From Paenibacillus sp. D2_2 (lineage in GTDB: Bacteria; Bacillota; Bacilli; Paenibacillales; Paenibacillaceae), in assembly GCF_031199965.1 (NCBI RefSeq), contig NZ_CP133605.1, positions 1,272,501 to 1,336,500 of the forward strand: 64,000 nucleotides of DNA, written 5' to 3'. Positions within the stretch are counted from its first letter, which is position 1, and each line of letters begins with the position of its first letter. The translations under genes were made by a program, and so were the position numbers. Of the stretch, positions 29,209-37,880 are shown one piece after another. Under the pieces are notes generated by a model. That model was not told the origin of the DNA and did not search any database. It worked only from the letters and a program-made list of their open reading frames with translations.

Positions 29209-29722
29209 AGGAAATACCTGATCATTTGCGAACCGGACTATCTGTCGTGTTCATAGGTTTCAACCCAAGCCCGAAATCGGGGAACTCGGCCATCATTATG
29301 CCAATCCGCGCAATAACTTCTGGCGTATTCTGTACCGTTCTGGTCTTACACCTCGTTTGTATACGGCGGCAGAGGATCATGAACTGTTGGAGCTGGGATA
29401 TGGCTTCACCAATATTGTATCCAGGCCAACGCGCGCCGCGGAGGATATAACCCGTGAGGAATATGCGCAAGGCAGGCAAATTCTACGTGAGAAGCTTGAA
29501 CTGTACCGTCCACAAGTGGCTTGCTTTGTCGGAAAAGGGGTCTATACTGAATTCAGCCGTCGCTCCCAGGTGGAATGGGGATTTCAGGAGGAGCCAGTAA
29601 TCCAGGATGTGCGGGAGTTCGTAGCCCCATCCTCCAGCGGGTTAGTGCGTATGCCGATGGGGGAGATCATATCAATTTATAAAAGGTTGTCCGAACACGT
29701 ACTAGAAGTTAGGGATTCATAG
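29205..29722 (+). CDS. mug: Mismatch-specific uracil/thymine DNA glycosylase (frame break)
   Basis: Removes U or T mispaired with G (base-excision repair). Composite of about 172 residues. The active-site strand VVFIGFNPS comes first, then GHHYANPRNNFWRIL, the family signature, then CFVGKGVYTEF and SSSGLVRMP near the end. The start frame (0) runs out in GNSAIIMPIRA, while frame 2 carries GELGHHYANP; one missing C in AAGCCCGAAATC (about 29272) reconciles them as PSPEIGELGHHY. ATG overlaps the upstream stop. The 3' end overlaps the convergent lacI-type gene by 14 bp. Confidence 0.85.
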
Positions 29723-30722
29723 GCACAGATGCGCATGAATCACGAATGACCAGACTGGTGGGGACGATGATGGATGGAGGAGGCAGGTTAGGCGAATGAA
29801 TCATCTCATTCAGGGAACGGAGTGCTTGTTCTCCCAGAGTGAGAAAGTCCTGTTGAATCGTCGTCAACGCAGGCTGGGTATGCTGAGACATCTCGATACC
29901 ATCAAAGCCGATGACGGACAGATCATCTGGAATGGATAGCCCCGCCTCAGCGGCGGCCTCCATGACACCAAGCGCGATCATATCAGAGCAGCATACGACG
30001 GCAGTCGGACGGTGATGCAGCTTCAGAAAATCCTTCATCGCGGCATAACCTGATTCTTTACTAAAATCTCCGATAGATATGTATTCCGGATAATAAGGCA
30101 AATCAAGCTCCTGCATGGCCAGCCGGTAGCCTTCGAACCGCTGCTTCCCGACGTAGGAATCGAGATGGCCGTTGATAAAGGCAATCCGTTGGTGCTGCAG
30201 TTGATGCAGGTAGCGTACAGCCGTCTTGATGCTGTTAATGTTCTCAGAAGTAATATATCCGGCACGTGGTCCGGTGAAGTCCATATCGATAAACATAGTA
30301 GGGATGCCGGATTGGAGTATGTCCTCGAAATTCAGATCATGGCTCTGAAATCCAAAGATCAAGATGCCATCCACATTGCGGCTCAGACAGTGCTGCACAA
30401 TACTATATTCCGAGCCCATATCGAACTGGACAAGATAGAGTAGATCATAACCAGTCTCCTTCAGCGCCTTCTCAAGCCCTACGATAACTCTGGAAAAGAA
30501 GGGGTGAGTTAATCCAGTCGTTAGGAACATCCCGATCGTCTTGGATTTGCCCTGTACAAGTCCACGAGCTGTATGATTGGGAATGAATTGTTCATCACGG
30601 ATCACCTGCTGTACTCGTGCTCTCGTCTTAGGACTGACATGGGGACGGTTATTGATGACTTTGGACACGGTCGTTATTGACACGCCTGCTGCTCTCGCAA
30701 TATCATGAATATTTTTCGCCAT
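29709..30722 (-). CDS. LacI-family transcriptional regulator of the cellulose module
   Basis: 337 residues. N-terminal helix-turn-helix (IHDIARAAGVSITTVSKVINNR) with hinge VSPKTRARVQQVI, then a periplasmic-binding-like sugar-sensing domain (SDMIALGVMEAA, GFDGIEMSQHTQPALTTIQQD). AGGTGG precedes ATG 30722. It is divergent from the GH5 cellulase and adjacent to GH9. Palindromic AANCGNTT-type operators occur in the intergenic region on its own side and the GH5 side, and one at GH9, so I infer that it represses both glycosidases and itself until a cello-oligosaccharide binds. CcpA could use the same sites. Confidence 0.88.
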   Translation of the reverse strand: MAKNIHDIARAAGVSITTVSKVINNRPHVSPKTRARVQQVIRDEQFIPNHTARGLVQGKSKTIGMFLTTGLTHPFFSRVIVGLEKALKETGYDLLYLVQFDMGSEYSIVQHCLSRNVDGILIFGFQSHDLNFEDILQSGIPTMFIDMDFTGPRAGYITSENINSIKTAVRYLHQLQHQRIAFINGHLDSYVGKQRFEGYRLAMQELDLPYYPEYISIGDFSKESGYAAMKDFLKLHHRPTAVVCCSDMIALGVMEAAAEAGLSIPDDLSVIGFDGIEMSQHTQPALTTIQQDFLTLGEQALRSLNEMIHSPNLPPPSIIVPTSLVIRDSCASVPMNP

Positions 30723-30808
30723 TAAATGCCACCTAGATTCTTCCTGTCATAATTTACTAGAATAATAACACAAGGATATCTGTTCCTCGCGAAATTTGCA
30801 ATCTATTA

Positions 30809-30826
30809 TCGAAAAACGTTTTCTAT
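30809..30826. promoter_or_regulatory. LacI-type operator O1 in the lacI-GH5 intergenic region
   Basis: TCGAAAAACGTTTTCTAT, an imperfect palindrome around ACGT with the same core as O2. It abuts or overlaps the -35 region of the + strand promoter at 30847 and lies upstream of the regulator, so it can control both. Confidence 0.6.
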
Positions 30827-30846
30827 ACAAATTATTACATGTATGC

Positions 30847-30852
30847 TATAAT
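30847..30852 (+). promoter_or_regulatory. Extended -10 promoter toward the GH5 gene
   Basis: TGCTATAAT at 30844-30852, with TATACA at 30824-30829 as a possible -35 (17 nt spacing). Transcription from here would give a ~235-nt leader crossing operator O2. Confidence 0.5.
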
Positions 30853-31019
30853 CCAGAACTAAATACACATACACTTCGATAAACGCGCGTCCATTTTATT
30901 GTAACCGCTTTTATCAGGGGAATCGGAATAAATAAGTTCTAGCAGAAGGGAGGAGAAATTGGCAATAGAACAGGTAAAAGAATAGGGTGGAAGAAAGTCC
31001 ATAGCTTGTTTTGATCTTT

Positions 31020-31037
31020 TCGGAAAACGTTTTCCGA
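31020..31037. promoter_or_regulatory. LacI-type operator O2, perfect palindrome
   Basis: TCGGAAAACGTTTTCCGA is an 18-bp perfect palindrome centred at 31028/31029 in the GH5 leader, a position suited to a roadblock or to DNA looping with O1, 211 bp upstream (about 20 helical turns). Confidence 0.65.
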
Positions 31038-31097
31038 CTGGTCTCCATCATGGTGTAGACATTATCAAAACGATATGTAGTTATGGGAGGGCTGATT

Positions 31098-34000
31098 GTG
31101 AGAATGAAGCTCAGGAAGCGGATGATAGCGATGATGATGACGATTGTGCTATTAAGCTCGCTTGTACCAATGATGGCTGCTGCGGAGCCGGAAGGTAGTG
31201 AAACAGGCGATAACTCAAGCTTGATTGTGTCTCCAGCGGTGAAGCCATCGTTAGGGGGCGCTTTGCAGATTGTCGAAATTGACGGACAGAAGACACTTGC
31301 CGACCAGAACGGGAATCCGATCCAATTACGGGGAATGAGTACACATGGATTGCAGTGGTTCCCGGAGATCATTAACGATAATGCATTTGCGGCTTTGGCT
31401 AATGATTGGGGGGCCAATGTGATCAGGCTGGCGATGTATGTTGGTGAGAACGGATATGGTACACCGGCAAATAAAGAGAAGATCAAGCAGAGCGTGATCC
31501 AGGGAATTGAATATGCGATCGCCAATGACCTGTACGTAATCGTAGATTGGCATGTGCATGCACCTGGGGATCCGAGGGCGGACATATATAGCGGAGCTAT
31601 GGAATTCTTCAGAGATATTTCTGCGCTTTACCCAAATGATGAGCATATCATCTATGAATTGGCCAATGAACCTAGTTCGAACAATACTGACGGTCCTGGA
31701 ATAACAAATGATGCTGCGGGATGGCAGGCTGTTAAGGATTATGCCGAACCGATTGTAGAGATGTTGCGTGAAGAAAATGCCCAGAACAATATTATCATTG
31801 TGGGTACACCGAACTGGAGTCAGCGTCCGGATCTGGCTGCAGATAATCCGATTCAAGCGGATAACATCATGTACACGGTGCATTTCTACACAGGGACACA
31901 TATGCCTGCTGCGGATAGCTCGGATAGAACGAATGTAATGAGCAATGCCAGATATGCGCTGGAGCACGGTGTCCCGATCTTTGTGACTGAATGGGGTACG
32001 AGTCAAGCGAGCGGGGACGGCGGACCATATCTGCAGGAAACCGATCAGTGGCTTAGCTTCTTGAATGAGAACAACATCAGCTGGGTGAACTGGTCGCTAA
32101 CGAACAAGAACGAGACTTCGGCGGCTTTTATGCCACTGGAACTCGGCAAGCAGCCGGCAACCAGCCTTGATCCCGGCAGTGACCAGGTCTGGTCGATTCC
32201 GGAGTTGACCGTGTCCGGCGAATATGTGAGGGCAAGAATCAAGGGGATAACATATGAGCCGATCGACCGGAATAAATATTCTCAAGTACTGTGGGATTTT
32301 GATGATGGAACGACTCAAGGATTTGGGGTAAATCAAGATAGTCCGAATCCAGGGAGTATTACATTAAGCAACGTGGATGATGCTCTGCAGATTACTGGGT
32401 TGAACGTGAGCACGGATACAAGCGAGGGGAATTATTGGGCTAATATTCGCTTATCTGCGGATGGTTGGGGAAGACCGCTAATATCCTAGGCGCAGAACAA
32501 TTATCTATGGATGTCATCGTAGACGAGAAGACGACGGTATCCATCGCGGCGATTCCGCAAGGACCTTCATCAGGATGGGCAAACCCGGAACGAGCTGTAC
32601 GAGTAGGTGAAGAGGATTTTGTACCGTATGGTGATAAATACAAGGCAGTTCTCTACATCACTACAGAGGATTCACCTGCACTCGAGACGATTGCCACAAG
32701 TACGGTAAATAATGTGATGAATAATCTGATTCTGTTCATTGGGGCGAAGGATACGAACGAAATCTCGCTAGACAACATTACAGTGTCAGGTACCAAAGTA
32801 GAGCTGCCTGTCATTCATGCACCGAAAGGAACGGCCGCACTCCCTTCTGATTTCGAAGACGGTACACGGCAAGGCTGGGACTGGAATCCGGAATCAGCAG
32901 TTAAGGGTCCGCTTACGATAGAGGAGGTCCAAGGCTCGAAGGCTCTCTCTTGGGAGCTCGCTTATCCAGATGTTAAGCCTTCAGACGGCTGGGCATCTGC
33001 GCCTAGGCTGGAGTTATATAAGGATGGACTCGTTCGTAAAGATTATGATTATGTTAAGTTCGATCTGTATATTGAGCCTGAACGGGCAAGTGCGGGAGCG
33101 ATGGCGATTAATCTTGTATTCCAACCGCCTAGCGCAGGTTACTGGCAGCAAGCTCCAACGAGCTATAATATAGAGTTCGATCAGACGGTAGGTGCAGCGG
33201 TAACCGACTCCGTGTACCACTATCCGGTGAGTATAAATATGCGTGAAATCAGCGGTATCGCAGACGATACGGAGCTGCGGAATATGATTCTTATATTTGC
33301 AGATGTGAACAGTGATTTCGTAGGAAGATTGTATATCGATAATGTCAGATTTGCGGGAGAATCGGATGTAGCAGTGCCCGCAGCTCCTGGTGGCCTAGAG
33401 GCAAAAGCAGGTGACGGATTCGTAGCACTGAACTGGGAGGTAGCTGTCGGTGCCCAATATTATATTGTGAAGCGTGCTGTTCAATCGGGCGGGCCTTATA
33501 CGACAGTGGCAGCTCACGTTCAAGCAACGAGCTATAAGGATACCGGATTAAGTAATGGAACCACCTATTATTATGTAGTGTCCGCTGTCAACGAAGTGGG
33601 AGAAAGTGCGAACTCTGTGGAGAAGCAGGCTACTCCTTATAAGTCGAATAGCGGTGGAAGTAATAATGGCGGCAATCCTGGAAGTACATCTGGTAATAGC
33701 AGTAGTGGCGGTAATAGTGGCAGTGCCTCTTCGGGAAATTCGGGCAGTGAGATTATCGTCCTTCCTGAGCCGGATCAAGACGGCAAGATTACTGTAGAAA
33801 TCGCCAAAGGGGCGGAGCAAGCAGTTTTTGCTGCGAATGCAACAGGGATTAGTGATAGGACGGTTATTGTACTGAAGGGTGAAGATTTCATACTTCAGTT
33901 ACCGGGACGGTCTTTAAACAATTGCAGGCCCTGTTAACAGAGGAACAATTAAAGAATGCGGTCATTACGGTTCAATTCAACAGGATGACGGATGGAGACC

Positions 34001-34848
34001 GTTCTCTTCTGTTGGATCGGATCAATAGTCGCGAAGAAGTAGATGTACGTGCAGCGGGAGTAATTATAAATTTCTCCCTATCTATCACCGCTGGGAAGGA
34101 TAATCCTGTCCTGAAGCTGGATCGATTTAAGCAACCACTCATCATGACTTTAAATGTAGATGCGGCTGTGAATAAGGATTTGATCGGTATGTACCTCATC
34201 TCTTCCGACGGGCTTATTAAGTATATTGGCGGTACGACGCAAGACGACAAGCTGGTGGCAGATCTGACTACGAACGGTGTATATGGACCATTAAGCTATG
34301 ATATGTCCTTTAGTGACGTTGCTGGAACGCATTGGGCGGTACCGGTACTGAAGCTATTGGCTGCGAAGCATATTATCGAGGGGACGGGCGCAGCGCAATT
34401 TGCACCTGATAAGCCGATTACCCGTGCGGAATTTGCTGCAATGATCGCCAGATCGCTACGGATCGAAGCAACAGGTCATACGGAGACAACTTTTACTGAT
34501 GTAGAGGCTGCAGACTGGTATGCGGAAGCAATTATGGCTATTAGTGAAGTGGGGATCGTAAATGGGCGTAGCGCTTCGAGCTTCGACCCTAGGGCAACGA
34601 TTACCCGTGAGGAAATGGCTGCAATTCTGTTACGTGCCTATGAATACAGCAGGGGCAAGGGGAATTCTGGAGAGGCTGTTGCGGAGTTTGCAGATCAAGC
34701 GAGCGTCAGTTCTTGGGCTCGGGAGGCTGTAGCAGAAGCGCATGCGCTTGGCCTCATTATGGGGCGGGCTAACGGACAATTTGCACCACAGAGCCAGGCT
34801 ACCCGTGCGGAAGCTGCTCAGCTGATTGCTAGAATGATTAACGCATAA
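31098..34848 (+). CDS. Cell-surface GH5 endoglucanase with CBM17/28-like, FnIII and three SLH domains (two frame breaks)
   Basis: Composite of about 1250 residues. Signal peptide (MKLRKRMIAMMMTIVLLSSL...), GH5 domain with VDWHVHAPGDP, acid/base Glu in YELANEP (about 31660) and nucleophile Glu in FVTEWGTS (about 31985). Two CBM17/28-like beta-sandwich modules follow (LWDFDDGTTQGF... and PSDFEDGTRQGWDW...), a fibronectin III domain (33385-33640), a Gly/Ser/Asn linker, an extra domain, and three SLH motifs (FSDVAGTHWAVPVLKLL, FTDVEAADWYAEAI, FADQASVSSWAREAV). One base is missing near 32470 (restores GWGKTANILG) and one near 33905 (restores LPGTVFKQLQALL). GGGAGG at 31085 favours GTG 31098; ATG 31104 is possible. 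It degrades beta-1,4-glucan while anchored to the wall polymer. Regulated by O1/O2. Confidence 0.92.
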
Positions 34849-34867
34849 TCGGGGTCAAAATTTGCGG

Positions 34868-34912
34868 GATGGGCTGCCTCATGGTCATATCTATGATCAT
34901 GGGGCAGCCCTT
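34868..34912 (+). terminator. Terminator of the GH5 gene
   Basis: GGGCTGCCTCATG...CATGGGGCAGCCC hairpin followed by TTGCTGTTTG. The remainder of 34913-35299 shows no gene; I see no convincing promoter hexamers there. Confidence 0.75.
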
Positions 34913-35299
34913 GCTGTTTGTAGGGAGAGTTACCGCGTCGCACACATTGTGCCAAGTCGGGAACAGCCGCGCAATCGCTTCCGCTCAAAGTTTATCTTTA
35001 ATGTTCATGGGCGGAGGTAAAAAAGATGCGTTATCGCAGTTTTTTCTCAAAACAGGCCGATTCATTTCTAAAAACCTGCATTATTCCATCTTTTTTATTT
35101 AGTAGATTAGGTTAGTTGGAAATGACTTCTTTCTATCGACTATTTTACAGTAGTGTGCTATTATAGAGTCCTGATAACGTGGTAACGAACTAAAGCGTTT
35201 GGAGTACAGTAATCATATAAAAGCAACCGAACTATAGGCAATATTACTTTCAGAATACAACGTTTGTTCGGATTATTGAGTATTTATGGGGGAGAGAGA

Positions 35300-36079
35300 A
35301 TGATGAAGAAGACGGGATTAATTAGTTTAATTGTGTTGGCGATGTTTGTGGCCTTAGCCGGATGTGGTGCATCAGGGTCAGGTAAGAATGAGAACAAGCT
35401 GGTGATCGGTATTGATGATCAATTTGCTCCGCTTGGCTTCCGGGATAAAGATAATAATATCGTAGGCTTCGATATAGATTATGCTAGAGCTGCCGCAGAG
35501 AAGATGGGCAAGGAAGCTGTGTTCCAGCCAATCGATTGGAAGGCGAAGGAATCCGAGCTGAAGAGTGGCCGGATCGACTTAATCTGGAACGGATATACGA
35601 TTACAGATGAACGCAAAGCTATGGTGCTGTTCACGAAGCCTTATCTGGAGAATAGCCAGGTTATCGTGACGTTGGCGAACTCGGAGATTGCTGGGGTGGA
35701 TGATCTGGCAGGTAGGGTTGTTGGTCTACAGGCTCAGTCGTCGGCTGCCGATGCGCTGGATGCCAATCCGATCAAAGACAAGATCAAGACCGTATCGGAA
35801 TTTTCAGATAATGTTCTAGCATTAAGCGACCTCAAGACGAAGCGTCTTGATGCGGTTATTATTGATGAAGTGGTAGCGCGCTACTATTTGTCGCAAGAGG
35901 AAGGGACGTTCAAGATTCTGGATGAATCGTTGGCTCCTGAACTCTATGGTATAGGTGTGAAGCAAGGCAATGAAGAGCTACTGAACAAGCTACAGCAGGC
36001 ACTTGATGATCTGAACAGCAATGGGACTGCAGCTGAGATTTCTAAAAAATGGTTCGGCGAGGATAAAGTGCTGAAATAG
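35300..36079 (+). CDS. Polar amino-acid ABC transporter, substrate-binding lipoprotein
   Basis: 259 residues. The lipobox LAGC follows the signal peptide MMKKTGLISLIVLAMFVA, so it is anchored on the outer face of the membrane. SBP_bac_3 fold: VIGIDDQFAPLGFRDKDNNIVGFDID at the start, VGLQAQSSAADAL in the hinge region, IIDEVVARYYL in lobe 2. The family binds polar amino acids or cystine; the ligand is unknown. GGGGGAGAGAG precedes ATG 35300. First gene of a three-gene operon with permease and ATPase (20 and 16 bp gaps). Confidence 0.92.
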   Translation: MMKKTGLISLIVLAMFVALAGCGASGSGKNENKLVIGIDDQFAPLGFRDKDNNIVGFDIDYARAAAEKMGKEAVFQPIDWKAKESELKSGRIDLIWNGYTITDERKAMVLFTKPYLENSQVIVTLANSEIAGVDDLAGRVVGLQAQSSAADALDANPIKDKIKTVSEFSDNVLALSDLKTKRLDAVIIDEVVARYYLSQEEGTFKILDESLAPELYGIGVKQGNEELLNKLQQALDDLNSNGTAAEISKKWFGEDKVLK

Positions 36080-36099
36080 ATCGTGAGGAGACGCTTAAT

Positions 36100-36759
36100 A
36101 TGAGCTTGGACTACATCTTAGAGATCATTGGACCTATGCTGGAAGGCGTGAAAATGACCGTATTGCTGTTCTTTCTGGCCATAATTACGTCCATCCCGCT
36201 CGGATTCCTCGTCACCTTAATGGTGAAGAGCCAAATGAAGCCGCTGGCATGGCTGGCGCATACTTATATTTACGTCATGCGGGGTACACCTCTGTTGCTG
36301 CAAATGCTCGTCATTTGCTTCGGACTGCCTGTCATCCCGGGGATTGGACAATATTTGGTGATGGATCGCTTCGTCGCTGCTTGTCTAGCCTTTACTTTGA
36401 ACTATGGCGCTTATTTTGCCGAGACCTTCCGCGGCGGCTTGCTGGCGATTGATCGAGGACAGTATGAAGCGGCTCAAGTATTAGGCCTAAGCAAATGGCA
36501 TACAACGACGCGGGTTGTGCTTCCGCAGATGTTCCGAATCGCTCTGCCGGCGGTAGCCAATGAATCGATTACCCTTGTGAAGGACACTGCTCTGCTCTAT
36601 GCTGTTGCGGTGCCGGAGCTGCTGCATTTCGCCCAGACTGCGGTGAACCGCGACTTTACGATTGTGCCTTTCTTTGTAGCGGGGGTTATATATCTGTTGA
36701 TGACGCTAGTGTTGACCTTGCTGTTCAAAGTACTTGAGCGGAAGCTCAAATTCGAATAA
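36100..36759 (+). CDS. Polar amino-acid ABC transporter, permease
   Basis: 219 residues, five predicted helices. His/Glu/Gln/Arg/opine permease family: MRGTPLLLQMLV (the EAA-preceding RGTP motif), NYGAYFAETFRGGLLAIDRGQYEAAQVLGLS (EAA loop that contacts the ATPase), and a C-terminal FKVLERKL. ATG follows GTGAGGAG. It probably works as a homodimer with the neighbouring binding protein and ATPase. Confidence 0.93.
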   Translation: MSLDYILEIIGPMLEGVKMTVLLFFLAIITSIPLGFLVTLMVKSQMKPLAWLAHTYIYVMRGTPLLLQMLVICFGLPVIPGIGQYLVMDRFVAACLAFTLNYGAYFAETFRGGLLAIDRGQYEAAQVLGLSKWHTTTRVVLPQMFRIALPAVANESITLVKDTALLYAVAVPELLHFAQTAVNRDFTIVPFFVAGVIYLLMTLVLTLLFKVLERKLKFE

Positions 36760-36775
36760 AAGGACGTAGAATCGT

Positions 36776-37519
36776 ATGGCAATCATAGAGGTTATGAATC
36801 TTAGAAAATCGTTCGGTGCCGTAGATGTGCTGAAGGATGTATCCTTATCGGTCAATGCGCAGGAAGTGGTCGCCGTCATCGGTCCTTCTGGTTCAGGAAA
36901 AAGTACGATGCTGCGCAGCTTAGCGTATCTGGAGAAGATCAATGGCGGCAGCATTCAAATTGGTGGGGAGTTTCTGGTCAAGGATGGAAATTACTCTGCC
37001 GCTCCCAAGGTGAAGGAGATTACGTCACGCATGGGAATGGTGTTCCAGCATTTTAATCTGTTCCCTCACTTGACGGTACGTGATAATCTGGAGCTTGCAC
37101 CACGGCTAGTGAAGAAGCTTCCCGCGGCAGAGCTGCGTGATAAAGCTTCGGGATTGCTGGAGAAGGTCGGACTGCTTGATAAGGCTAATGTCTATCCAGC
37201 CAATCTATCTGGCGGGCAGAAGCAGAGGGTGGCGATTGCTCGGGCACTGATGATGAGTCCAGAGATACTGCTCTTCGACGAGCCGACATCGGCACTTGAT
37301 CCGGAGTTGACTGGTGAGGTGCTCGAAGTAATGAAGCAGCTAGCTGAGGAGCATATGACGATGATCGTGGTTACCCATGAGATGGGATTTGCGCGCGAAG
37401 TAGCGGATCGGGTTATGTTCATGGCAGACGGTGAGTTCATTGAAGCAGGAACGCCGGAGCAAATATTCGATCATCCGCAGCATGAGCGGACAAAGGCTTT
37501 TTTAACTAGAGTAATATAG
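36776..37519 (+). CDS. Polar amino-acid ABC transporter, ATP-binding protein (GlnQ/HisP type)
   Basis: 247 residues. Walker [12 protein letters not shown]-loop [12 protein letters not shown], signature LSGGQKQR, Walker [15 protein letters not shown]-loop VVTHEMGFA. It powers uptake by the preceding permease. Last gene of the operon, followed by a terminator at 37560. Confidence 0.95.
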   Translation: MAIIEVMNLRKSFGAVDVLKDVSLSVNAQEVVAVIGPSGSGKSTMLRSLAYLEKINGGSIQIGGEFLVKDGNYSAAPKVKEITSRMGMVFQHFNLFPHLTVRDNLELAPRLVKKLPAAELRDKASGLLEKVGLLDKANVYPANLSGGQKQRVAIARALMMSPEILLFDEPTSALDPELTGEVLEVMKQLAEEHMTMIVVTHEMGFAREVADRVMFMADGEFIEAGTPEQIFDHPQHERTKAFLTRVI

Positions 37520-37559
37520 GGATAAGATGTGCAAATTGGCTGTTTGGGTAAAATCATAC

Positions 37560-37591
37560 AACGGGGCGCCGCGGGGTGCTTCGTTTTTTTT
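37560..37591 (+). terminator. Terminator of the amino-acid ABC operon
   Basis: AACGGGGCGCC...GGGTGCTTCGT pairs with G-U contacts, then eight T. Confidence 0.8.
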
Positions 37592-37638
37592 CTGTGGGGA
37601 GGATTTGAATTTCTTATATCAAGGGATGACCATGTCGG

Positions 37639-37660
37639 TTATAATGATTAATCATTATAA
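37639..37660. promoter_or_regulatory. 22-bp perfect AT-rich palindrome
   Basis: Half-site TTATAATGAT + TA + ATCATTATAA. It resembles Fur/PerR-family boxes (TTATAAT...ATTATAA) and contains a TATAAT at 37640-37645. It touches the MITE-like repeat that starts at 37661 and lies 220 bp before the TetM-like gene. It could be an operator or a palindromic target site. Confidence 0.45.
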
Positions 37661-37835
37661 GGTAGTTCAAAAAGCCCGCTTTTGATCACGAAGTAACACT
37701 GAGAGCATATTGGACATCGAATCTTGAATTCAGCCGGTCCTTCCGGTGCTCACGTACTCAAAACGTACGCTCCGCTCCTCAGTCCCTAGCTTCATCCAAT
37801 CTTCTTGGTGCTGAAAACCGAACTTTTTGAACACT
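37661..37835. repeat. MITE-like interspersed repeat, copy 1
   Basis: About 175 bp with terminal inverted repeats AGTTCAAAAAG / CTTTTTGAAC. The interior includes CCTTCCGGTGCTCACGTAC, CTCCGCTCCTCAGTC and CTAGCTTCATCCAA, all shared with the copy at 40.8 kb. No coding capacity for a transposase. Confidence 0.8.
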
Positions 37836-37880
37836 TATTATTTGTAGACAATTGAACACCCCTAGTAAGGAGAACACAGT

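Noticed and set aside
34913..35299. A gene or riboswitch upstream of the amino-acid ABC operon
   Set aside because: Open frames here are short and lack ribosome-binding sites, and I could not match any riboswitch consensus or a terminator before the start codon.
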